Assembly (NCBI RefSeq): GCF_050633145.1
Contig: NZ_JBOEFY010000011.1
Coordinates: 1-64,000 of the forward strand
Length of the DNA: 64,000 nucleotides
Direction of reading: 5' to 3'
Source: Kordia sp050633145
GTDB taxonomy: Bacteria; Bacteroidota; Bacteroidia; Flavobacteriales; Flavobacteriaceae
Shown here piece after piece: positions 1-8,007 of this stretch. Made by a program: the position numbers and the translations under genes. Positions within the stretch are counted from its first letter, which is position 1; each line of letters begins with the position of its first letter. Under the pieces are notes generated by a model. It saw only the letters and a list, made by a program, of their open reading frames with translations. It did no database searches and had not been told where the DNA came from.

Positions 1-2691
1 ACCATAGCAACTATTAAAATTGTTTTTTATGGAATTACCTTCCTTACTGTGTTACTGATTTGGATGCGCTTTTCATTAAAGAATCGATTGGTAATGCTCA
101 AAGAATTTCTATCGTCTTCATGGATTAGTTTATTGTTCTTGTTCATTATTGGACTTTCCTTGCCAAAAGCACCACAGCTCAATTCGATTATTGTAGATTT
201 ATATTACCATCCATTTTGGTTTGTGTTTGTATTGCTTTTAGCATTTGCGCCTATATATTGCATTGTACTTTCACACTATCCGACGTATTTTTTTCTATCA
301 AAATCCAATAGAAAATTTCAAGATAAAGATTGGAAAATGTCTAAAATCTTTAGCATATTCGGAATTATATGGTATAAAAACAAAGACACAAAGAGCGACC
401 CAAAAAGCATTGCTTATGAGAGTAATTTGAGTTTTTTACGTCGTGTCATTGGTGTATTCTTTTATTCCGCAATATTTTATATGGTTGCCTATACGGCAGA
501 TACTAACTTTGGATTCGGCACGGAATTGAGTGGATTTGTACCGCTGTTATTGATCAGTTTGATTATTTGGCTATATGTGTTGAAAAATAAAAAAGACAAA
601 TGGCGTTTGTATTATAAAAGCGGATTGGATGAAGCTAACGATTCGGCGATCGATTTGTCTGTTGTAAAAACCAAAGAACAAAAACTCAACAATCCTATTA
701 CAACGTACATAATTTTCCTAATTATAACCTTAGTCGCGCATTTAGCCCTGTTCTTTTTATTAATATGGTCTACACATCCTTACAATTACATCACCGTAAT
801 TTTAAGCTTAGTTTGCATCACATTTCAGGCAATTACATATACGTATTACAGAACGTTTAGAACTTTATTTAAATATTCGTTTTTCAATTCAGCAAATGAT
901 GCTGTCATTAATAGTTTCCCGTTAATGTATGATGAAAAAGATCCACGTTCGCAAGAAGAAAAAAAGCAAGCCGTTATTACAATGTTTGAAAAGAATGATT
1001 TTTTTGGACAAAGTAAACTCTATAAAAAACTATCCAAACTTAGAATTGGTGACTTGAGTTTAGGCGCGGCAAGTAACAATATTATCTTTTTAAAAGTGAT
1101 CTCTTATTTTGGAGTTGCCAACTTGTTATTTTTACTGGCAATTAATATTGTTCCAACCGCTGCCATGCATGTGAATGCAATTATTATTATTGTATCTGCC
1201 TTTTTCTTGTTGTATGGTGTTATTGTGATCATTTTAAAGCATTTTATGTATTACAATTTGTCGGAAGAAGATTTTGCCAAAAAGAATAAATCAAAATTTC
1301 GCTTTACAGTGTATGTTGGTTTGCTTGTGTTGGTTGTACTAAATTTTTTATCAAGACATAATGAAGGTACTGCCAATAATTTATTTGATTTAGCTCCAAT
1401 TGAAGAAACTGTTGATTCGAATACAATCAATTTAAGAAAGTATATTAAAAATTTACCTGAAACTCGCTATTATATAGGTTGTTATGGAGGCGGAATGAAA
1501 GCCAATGCATGGACAATGACCGTATTGAATGCCTTAGATAAAGACAACACATTGTACGATAAAACAGTTTGTTTATCAGGTGCTTCTGGAGGAACAATTG
1601 GTTTGGTAAATTATTCAGCCATTAAACATGAAAATGACAATTTACAATTCCGCGATTCAATTATATCTAAAATTGGTACAGAGAATATTTTGTCCATGGA
1701 TTTAACGCATCTTTTAGGACGCGATTGGTTTCTGCACATGCTAGCGCCAATTAACTTAATTGGTATGGATCGTTCTACTGCAGCAATGTACACGTATGCA
1801 CAATACGTGAATAACGATATTACGAAAAAGGAATTTATGTCAACTTCATACAGACAGTTTTGGTATGATATGTACAAAAAAAGAAATCAACACTTTCCTA
1901 TACTAATTAGTAATACGACCAATATTAAAGGGCGACAAGGAATGGCAGTCTCTATTCCTTTAGAAGACGACAATGCAAAAACAGCTTTGTATTTAGGTGC
2001 AGATGATATTTTGGATTTAGGCAATGATGAAACACTGAGTTTCTACAATGCAGCTTCTACTACAAATCGATTTCCTTTAATTAGTCCAGCTGCAACTATT
2101 GAAGGCATAGGGCAATTTAATGATGGTGGTATTTACGAAAATTCGGGTTTGTTGTCTGCTTTTAAATTGTATGAAGCAATTAATGAATTGGATGCTACCG
2201 CAAAGGATAAAAAGACTGTTTTTATTAATATAATTAATGATAAATCGGCGTATGTAAAATCTGTAATGGATTCTATTATGGCAAATTGCAATGGTGGAAT
2301 CATCAATAAATCCAATGAATTTTCTGCAATTTTAAATTCAGTTGCCGCTACCGAAATGTTTCCAGGTTATATAAAAGATAAATTAAATTTCTTGGAAAAG
2401 AAACACAATAATTTCACTTTTGAAAACATCTACTTACCGCATAAATTTGACATGGACGATGTACTCGCTATCTATGGAAAAAAGATAAAAGATCTTGATT
2501 GTGTAGAAAGTATTGCAGCTACAATAAAGGCAAATAATGACGATATTTGGAATTTAATGAAAGGTTGTTCAAAAGAAACATTTACCATTATTGAACCCGA
2601 AATGAGTCGTGTAATGGCAATTCCTGCATTTGAATTTATGCAATACATGTTAGAACATAAACGTGTAAAAAATGTTTTGGAGAAGTTGTAG
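1..2691 (+). CDS. Membrane-anchored patatin-like phospholipase, 5' partial
   Basis: The frame is open from the first base, so the real start lies outside the window; a GTG at 49 is the first start-like codon visible. The first half is rich in hydrophobic segments (about nt 40-250, 440-580, 700-880, 1080-1250 and 1300-1350), giving several membrane helices. The second half carries a patatin signature: a glycine-rich oxyanion loop GGGMK at 1486-1500, a nucleophile elbow GASGG at 1579-1593 and a catalytic DGG at 2122-2130. Patatins are Ser-Asp dyad lipid acyl hydrolases, so lipid hydrolysis at the inner membrane is inferred. The fold assignment is firm; substrate and topology are not known. It seems monocistronic within what is visible. 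Confidence 0.85.
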   Translation, partial: TIATIKIVFYGITFLTVLLIWMRFSLKNRLVMLKEFLSSSWISLLFLFIIGLSLPKAPQLNSIIVDLYYHPFWFVFVLLLAFAPIYCIVLSHYPTYFFLSKSNRKFQDKDWKMSKIFSIFGIIWYKNKDTKSDPKSIAYESNLSFLRRVIGVFFYSAIFYMVAYTADTNFGFGTELSGFVPLLLISLIIWLYVLKNKKDKWRLYYKSGLDEANDSAIDLSVVKTKEQKLNNPITTYIIFLIITLVAHLALFFLLIWSTHPYNYITVILSLVCITFQAITYTYYRTFRTLFKYSFFNSANDAVINSFPLMYDEKDPRSQEEKKQAVITMFEKNDFFGQSKLYKKLSKLRIGDLSLGAASNNIIFLKVISYFGVANLLFLLAINIVPTAAMHVNAIIIIVSAFFLLYGVIVIILKHFMYYNLSEEDFAKKNKSKFRFTVYVGLLVLVVLNFLSRHNEGTANNLFDLAPIEETVDSNTINLRKYIKNLPETRYYIGCYGGGMKANAWTMTVLNALDKDNTLYDKTVCLSGASGGTIGLVNYSAIKHENDNLQFRDSIISKIGTENILSMDLTHLLGRDWFLHMLAPINLIGMDRSTAAMYTYAQYVNNDITKKEFMSTSYRQFWYDMYKKRNQHFPILISNTTNIKGRQGMAVSIPLEDDNAKTALYLGADDILDLGNDETLSFYNAASTTNRFPLISPAATIEGIGQFNDGGIYENSGLLSAFKLYEAINELDATAKDKKTVFINIINDKSAYVKSVMDSIMANCNGGIINKSNEFSAILNSVAATEMFPGYIKDKLNFLEKKHNNFTFENIYLPHKFDMDDVLAIYGKKIKDLDCVESIAATIKANNDDIWNLMKGCSKETFTIIEPEMSRVMAIPAFEFMQYMLEHKRVKNVLEKL

Positions 2692-2901
2692 GTTCTTTTC
2701 GTTTTACTAATGCCTGAAGATAAGGGTTCGGTAATATCGTATTGTGAATTTCATAGAATGTCAAGATTAAAAAAGACCTTTTAGAAGAAAAAGAGGCACT
2801 TCTAGAAAAAAAATAAAAAGTGTAATTGATTTAATAATAGTTTCGTTTCTAACGACCATTAGGTATTCTCTTTTGGTTCAAGATAACTAAACCAACAAAT
2901 C

Positions 2902-3570
2902 ATGAAATCAGCACTTTATATAATCTTATTGGGATTCTTCTTGTTTCCATTTGGGATCAAAGCACAACCTGGAACAAGCATAGAGCTAGGAGGAACTTGT
3001 TTTTCTCCAAATCCATTAATTTTACCTTACCATTCGATGCAAAATGGTAAACCTGCATATTTTCTACCAACCGCAACAGTAGATGGTGGCGCAACAACCG
3101 TAGTTGTTCTTTGGGATCCGAATACTTTAGGAGGTATATGGGCTATACAATTTTCTGGACAGACACACTATTATAATACCAATAATACCGCTAACCCAAA
3201 CTCCACCAATATTGATACTTGGCAAAATGCAATGCAACCTGGAGCGCCTTCTTGTATAAATTCAGTGACATTAGACGGAGATGGAACCATCGGAGGTAGC
3301 ACGTTAAGTGTAGATAATAATGTACTTAATCGTCACATAAGAATATATCCAAACCCTAACCAAAGCATATTTATTTTAAGCTATTCTGGTGAAGAAAATT
3401 TAATAGACTTAACAATTACTGATCTTACAGGAAAACATATACAAATTATTCCTTTAAAAGATTTTACTTATACTAAAGAGATTAACTTACGTAATCTTGC
3501 TTCTGGAATGTATCTTATTAGAATACAGTCTGAAACATCTAGTGTTACTAAACGAATGATTATTGAATGA
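2902..3570 (+). CDS. Secreted protein with T9SS C-terminal sorting domain
   Basis: This 222-residue protein begins with a clear signal peptide (hydrophobic residues 4-18, likely cleavage after KAQ at 20-22). The last ~75 residues match the Bacteroidota type A sorting domain, with IYPNPN near residue 149, then ITDLTGK, LASGMYLIRI and a basic end KRMIIE. The middle part (residues 23-140) is rich in Asn, Thr and Gly and I recognise no catalytic domain in it. It should be exported by Sec and moved over the outer membrane by T9SS, with the tail removed on the way. The ATG follows about 210 non-coding bases, so it probably has its own promoter. Confidence 0.8.
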   Translation: MKSALYIILLGFFLFPFGIKAQPGTSIELGGTCFSPNPLILPYHSMQNGKPAYFLPTATVDGGATTVVVLWDPNTLGGIWAIQFSGQTHYYNTNNTANPNSTNIDTWQNAMQPGAPSCINSVTLDGDGTIGGSTLSVDNNVLNRHIRIYPNPNQSIFILSYSGEENLIDLTITDLTGKHIQIIPLKDFTYTKEINLRNLASGMYLIRIQSETSSVTKRMIIE

Positions 3571-3617
3571 TTGAAGTTTTTACAACGGTTATCATTATTA
3601 ACAAGCGTTTTATTATT

Positions 3618-3902
3618 TTACATTATAATTTTAAACTTATCCTCTAATATGTAATAAAAGCAAAGAAATAGCATTATTACAGAAAGAATTATTGCTATTA
3701 CCTGCCTGAATTTAGAATTGAAATTTTTCAGAGCAAATTTAAATCCCATTCCAATAACCAGTCCTAAAAATATTCCAATAGCCATAAATGGAGTTTGTAC
3801 ATCAATACCATAACTAATCATATTCAAGTTAATTCCTAGCAAAATCAAAACTGATTCCGATAGAAAAATCCAAAATATCACCTTATAGGTTTTTTCAATC
3901 AT
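3618..3902 (-). CDS. Small membrane protein of unknown function
   Basis: This is a 94-residue protein with three predicted membrane spans, at about residues 7-27, 35-57 and 66-86, and a Lys/Asn-rich loop between the second and third. I do not recognise a family. It is convergent with the T9SS cargo gene, ending 48 bases from that gene's stop. The 238-residue gene at 3957-4673 lies 54 bases upstream on the same strand, so the two may be co-transcribed. The codon pattern and membrane periodicity make it look real, but the function is open. Confidence 0.55.
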   Translation of the reverse strand: MIEKTYKVIFWIFLSESVLILLGINLNMISYGIDVQTPFMAIGIFLGLVIGMGFKFALKNFNSKFRQVIAIILSVIMLFLCFYYILEDKFKIIM

Positions 3903-3956
3903 TTCAGTTAGCTATGTTCCTTGGTTGGTGCGCTTTTATTATACAAATTGTTATGT

Positions 3957-4673
3957 CTATTTTATTTTTTCTTTTAATATCTTTTTTATTATTCCCTCAA
4001 GATATCCTTCATATTTTACTTCACACTCTAGACTTTTCTTTTTATCATTCAAATTAGAATATATTTTCATTCGATTATTGCCTAAAAAAACGATACCTAT
4101 ATGAGGTGTATTATCATTTATAATATGTCTCCTTGCTCTTGATAAAATAAGAACAGATAATCGTGTTCCAATTCTCAATAATTCATCAAGTTTGATATTT
4201 CTCATTTCTTTGATCAATCTAATTGCATCTTTATCAGCTTGATTAGGTTCTATAGAAAATAATTTATTACGAGTTTCTTCTGTTAAATTCCAGCTCTCAA
4301 TGAACTCACCTTTGATTCCTTCTCCTTTTTCGTAGTATTTCGCTAGTTCGCCAAGTTCTATTTCGGAAAAATGCGTCTTCATTACTGAAGGCATTGATTT
4401 TTTTAGTACCCAATTGATTATTATTTCACCTTGTCTTTTAAGGTTAGTACTTGAAATTTCAAAAATAGGGCAATCATCCCATTCAAAAACGTATTTTGGA
4501 ATTTGTCCACTATCAAATGGGTAAATTTTACAACTCCTATTTTTATGCTTTAACTCAATATTAGATTCGAACGTAAAAAGAGGTTCAATAGTTATTTTAT
4601 TGCTTTCTATTTTAAGTAATTCATCATAACTCTTATTGAGTTCCGATTGTAAAAATTCTAATTCTTTTCTCAT
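3957..4673 (-). CDS. Hypothetical cytoplasmic protein
   Basis: This 238-residue protein has no signal peptide and no membrane span. Residues 1-30 have heptad-like spacing (ELEFLQSELNKSYDELLKIE), consistent with a short coiled coil. The body is mixed alpha/beta, with a charged helical section near residues 105-165 and a Lys-rich end. I recognise no motif. It sits among other small unrecognised genes on the same strand (3618-5690), a setting that often marks accessory DNA in flavobacteria; that is inference. Confidence 0.5.
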   Translation of the reverse strand: MRKELEFLQSELNKSYDELLKIESNKITIEPLFTFESNIELKHKNRSCKIYPFDSGQIPKYVFEWDDCPIFEISSTNLKRQGEIIINWVLKKSMPSVMKTHFSEIELGELAKYYEKGEGIKGEFIESWNLTEETRNKLFSIEPNQADKDAIRLIKEMRNIKLDELLRIGTRLSVLILSRARRHIINDNTPHIGIVFLGNNRMKIYSNLNDKKKSLECEVKYEGYLEGIIKKILKEKIK

Positions 4674-4760
4674 TAAAATCTCGTCTTCTTTCTAATTAGG
4701 CATAACGTTTTGGCTAAACCGTATTTTAATGCAGTCTAGTTGTTGTTGTTGTGTCGTTTT

Positions 4761-5690
4761 TTATTTATTATATATAAAATTGGTCGGAATGTCAAATTGC
4801 GTTTTGGATTGAATTGTTTCTTCTTCGTTAACAGTATTTAATAATCCATTAATTAATGGTAATGCAAATTTTGGATACTGATATCCATATCCAACATGTG
4901 TTTTAGTTTTGTTGTTATCAAAAACCTGGATTTTAATTAAAGAGCCATGTGATGACCATCCTATACTGTCAATATTGAAATGGAAAAAACCACTTTCGTT
5001 CAAGTTTGAATTCAATTCATTAAGTTTACTTTCAGACAATATATCTTCGTAAAAAATTACTTTTGAAATATATTCTTTATTTGGTTTTCCCCCTTCAAAT
5101 GGTTTCACTTTCTTAAATGCTTTAAAAGTTCCATCGCTATTTATTTCAAGATATTCATAATGTTCTTGAAACCAACTATTACTTTTACTTGAAATTCTTA
5201 TTCTTGACCAATTTATTTCCTCAAAAAGAGTTTTAGAATTATACAATTTAATGGTTTTAAAATAATCTGGTTTGTAATTAGTATCGGTAACAATCTTTTT
5301 TGATTGCTCGTAGTGCCTGTTCTTTAATCTAGCAGAAATAGCAATAGCTGAGCGGTTAATTGGGCGAAGAAATAGACTATCAGAAGTGAATTTGATTATT
5401 TCGTATTCAGAGTCAGGTATTGAATTGTCAGGGCAGGGAATAATGACAATTTTTCCGTTTTCATCCAAAGTTGAACATTCCGATTTAGGATAAATATGTT
5501 TGATCGTTAGTGTGTCATTTGATATTGTATATTCACTAAAAAAATCAAAAATGTCGCTTTTAATTTTCCCATTATTTTCAATTATGAAAGCCTCCTGATT
5601 ATTGAATAACCAATCACCTTTTAATTCTTGTCCATTCAAATTGGAAGAACTAATCAATATTATTGAAACTAATATTTTAAATATATTCAC
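4761..5690 (-). CDS. Exported protein with a lipocalin-like N-terminus, unknown function
   Basis: This 309-residue protein starts with a signal peptide (hydrophobic to about residue 16, then SNLNGQ). The segment just after it, ELKGDWLFNNQEAFIIENNG, has the opening seen in lipocalin-like domains, which start with a Gly-x-Trp strand. The rest alternates short beta strands with polar turns and has no recognisable catalytic motif. I assign envelope location with fair confidence and leave the function open. It lies 87 bases upstream of the 238-residue gene on the same strand. Confidence 0.5.
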   Translation of the reverse strand: MNIFKILVSIILISSSNLNGQELKGDWLFNNQEAFIIENNGKIKSDIFDFFSEYTISNDTLTIKHIYPKSECSTLDENGKIVIIPCPDNSIPDSEYEIIKFTSDSLFLRPINRSAIAISARLKNRHYEQSKKIVTDTNYKPDYFKTIKLYNSKTLFEEINWSRIRISSKSNSWFQEHYEYLEINSDGTFKAFKKVKPFEGGKPNKEYISKVIFYEDILSESKLNELNSNLNESGFFHFNIDSIGWSSHGSLIKIQVFDNNKTKTHVGYGYQYPKFALPLINGLLNTVNEEETIQSKTQFDIPTNFIYNK

Positions 5691-5760
5691 GATTTTTCTT
5701 TAATGTATCACAACGTATATATAAAAGGAATTCCTGTTATTTTCTATACGTAAATATTAA

Positions 5761-6825
5761 TTACCTAAACAACAATTTCGCAATGCGATTTTGTCCAGCC
5801 GCATACGCTGTAGAATCATTAATGAATTTAATGGTATAAAAACTTTTGTCAGATAAATGTTTCCATGTGTTTCCTGCGTCGTTGGAATAATCAATTCCTT
5901 TGAAACCTACTACAACTAATTCTTTTGCATTTCCATTTGGAACGTATTGCACACAGCTTCTATAGCCTGGATTTGAATTTTTGGCAACTACTTGCCATGT
6001 TTTTCCTCCATCGGAAGTTCTTATTTTGTTAGCTTCATTTACGTCTGCTTTGGTATAATCGCCACCAATAGCAAATCCGTTTTTCGAATCATAAAAATCA
6101 ACAGAATACATTCCTGTAGTTTCAATTCCTTGTACAATTGGCGTTTCGTACACTTTCCAAGTTTGTCCTTTATCGGCAGAATATAGAATTCTACTTGCCT
6201 TTCCTCCTGTTGCAATCCAAGTTTCATCACCAACAATAGCAATGTTTGTATTGCTCGCGGCAAAGGCAGCTTCTCCTTCTTTTGCTTTTGGTAAATTATC
6301 ACACGAAACTTTCTGCCATGTATTTCCGCCATCGCGCGTAATAATGATACTGATGCAACCATCTGTTGGATCGCCCATCGCAATTCCTTCTTTAGCATTC
6401 CAAAACGCTATAGCGTCATAAAATACTTTTTCATGTGTTTCTTTGTACACTAGTTTTACTTTTCCATCTTTAGAAATTTTAAAAAGCATCGCAGGATTTA
6501 CAATACTAATTCCAAACGTAGTGTTATTGACATGCGCTACTGCACGAAAACTAATGTTCAATGAATCTGAAACTTTTCCTTTGAGCAGATTCGTATGTTG
6601 CTTTGTTTTGGCGTTGTACTGTGCAATTGTAGTTTTATTTCCTCCGTATACCAAATCGTTGGTAGGTGTTACTGCAATGGCTCTGATACTAATTGAATCG
6701 TTGAATATTGGCACAATTTCCACAGTTGAGATTGCTTTTCGTGCTACTTTTTTCTCTTCTATTTTTTTTGAGGTTCCACAAGAAAAAAGTAATAGTACTA
6801 TAAAGATTGAAATAATAGAACGCAT
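5761..6825 (-). CDS. Lipoprotein with Asp-box (BNR/Ycf48-like) beta-propeller
   Basis: A lipoprotein signal peptide ends in the lipobox LLFSC, with Cys16 as the anchor. Four Asp-box motifs (D-x-G-x-T-W) are visible: TRDGGNTW at 163-170, SADKGQTW at 216-223, then TSDGGKTW near 270 and NDAGNTW near 313. Regularly spaced Asp-boxes are typical of BNR/sialidase-like and Ycf48-like propellers. No sialidase catalytic residues are evident, so it is more likely a scaffold or binding protein than an enzyme. The gene starts two bases after the stop of the membrane protein at 6828-7841, so the two should be translated from one mRNA. Confidence 0.75.
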   Translation of the reverse strand: MRSIISIFIVLLLFSCGTSKKIEEKKVARKAISTVEIVPIFNDSISIRAIAVTPTNDLVYGGNKTTIAQYNAKTKQHTNLLKGKVSDSLNISFRAVAHVNNTTFGISIVNPAMLFKISKDGKVKLVYKETHEKVFYDAIAFWNAKEGIAMGDPTDGCISIIITRDGGNTWQKVSCDNLPKAKEGEAAFAASNTNIAIVGDETWIATGGKASRILYSADKGQTWKVYETPIVQGIETTGMYSVDFYDSKNGFAIGGDYTKADVNEANKIRTSDGGKTWQVVAKNSNPGYRSCVQYVPNGNAKELVVVGFKGIDYSNDAGNTWKHLSDKSFYTIKFINDSTAYAAGQNRIAKLLFR

Positions 6826-6827
6826 AG

Positions 6828-7841
6828 TTAAGATTTTTTAGAGGAAATGAACGATTTACCAACAGCTCTTATAGAAATAACATTCAGTGGAAATTCCATA
6901 AAAACATGCACAAAACTTAAGAATAAAAGTAAGGTAAATCCAATTTTATAATTGTACATATACAAGGCTACAGAACCAATCCACAATGCCATAATGATGA
7001 TAGATCGTTTTTGTGTAAGCTTTTTATGCCAGCCAATCACAGATGTTTTAGAGAACCAATTTAGATAGTGATAAGTGTATGCAAAAGCTATAAAGATTTG
7101 AATTTTTATAAATATGATGCCCGTAAACGAAAATGTAGTTCCATCGGTTAAACCTATAACTTGTGAAAGTTTGGCATTTAAAACATAAAATATATTGTCC
7201 TCATAAATCATTTGCGTTTCTATTCCTAAAATATAATCAAACGTATCTACAGACAGTAAAACGATTAAAAAAGGTACTAAAAACATGAGTATGATGTTAA
7301 AGTATCCTATACGACTTTTCGATTTTAAATTCCCATACCACATAAACATGATGGTAAAGAAATACACATGAATTACCGTTGGAAGTAGTATCCCTACAAT
7401 AAGATGATATAAAGGAACAAAGTGAAATAATACTGCTAAAATAAATCCTATTGTCAATGCGATATACTGATGTCGTTTGTTTTTAAATACAGTAAAAGCG
7501 ACTGCCGCTATGATAGCAATAAACAAACATCCGTTAAAATACGGCGGAAGTGTATTGATGATAAACAAAGCTGTTTCAGACCTAGCAAATTCCTCTGTTG
7601 CAAACACTTTCACTAACGGCGGAAATGACACCAATAAAGCCGCAATAACGACTAAATAGATCCAAAGTTTGCTTGCTATAAAGTATTGTTTGTCACGAAT
7701 CCAATTGATTTCCGTTAAGTAATGTAATGGTCCTAATACAGCATAGGCAAAGAGAAAGAGTTCAAAAGGCAAATAATAAGCCAGTAGAAAAGATATGACT
7801 ATCAACCCTGTATTTAAAAGATCTATACTTCCTGTTTTCAT
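6828..7841 (-). CDS. Polytopic membrane protein of unknown function
   Basis: This 337-residue protein is almost entirely hydrophobic, with about nine or ten membrane spans. Several spans carry conserved-looking polar residues: GPLHYLTE near residue 37, HFVPLYHL in the middle, HYLNW near 265 and HVFMEFPLN near 315. Histidines inside membrane helices suggest a metal-binding membrane enzyme; carotenoid-cleaving Brp/Blh proteins are one family with this look, but I cannot confirm that relationship. It is the first gene of a two-gene unit with the Asp-box lipoprotein. Confidence 0.55.
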   Translation of the reverse strand: MKTGSIDLLNTGLIVISFLLAYYLPFELFLFAYAVLGPLHYLTEINWIRDKQYFIASKLWIYLVVIAALLVSFPPLVKVFATEEFARSETALFIINTLPPYFNGCLFIAIIAAVAFTVFKNKRHQYIALTIGFILAVLFHFVPLYHLIVGILLPTVIHVYFFTIMFMWYGNLKSKSRIGYFNIILMFLVPFLIVLLSVDTFDYILGIETQMIYEDNIFYVLNAKLSQVIGLTDGTTFSFTGIIFIKIQIFIAFAYTYHYLNWFSKTSVIGWHKKLTQKRSIIIMALWIGSVALYMYNYKIGFTLLLFLSFVHVFMEFPLNVISIRAVGKSFISSKKS

Positions 7842-7947
7842 TCGTTATTTCTCTGTGATTAGTTCTGTACGATGGAATTCATCAAACAATCATATCGATT
7901 GATACGTATTTGTTTGTTAAGACCATTTCCGTAATGCTTAAAAATAG

Positions 7948-7975
7948 AAAAAGCTTCGTAGACTACGAAGCTTTT
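7948..7975 (-). terminator. Rho-independent terminator after the stalk protein gene
   Basis: A near-perfect hairpin has arms AAAAGCTTCGTA and TACGAAGCTTTT and a 3-base loop GAC. It lies 33 bases beyond the stop of the minus-strand gene at 8008-10782. The A-run on the plus strand gives the U-tract for minus-strand transcripts, so it separates that gene from the membrane-protein operon. Confidence 0.85.
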
Positions 7976-8007
7976 CCTTATGAATTTAAGAATTGAATCT
8001 TAGTATG

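Noticed and set aside
2710..2784. Short frame of 24 residues (MPEDKGSVIS...) after the patatin gene
   Set aside because: No leader, signal peptide or family resemblance, and no regulatory signals. It is likely non-coding.
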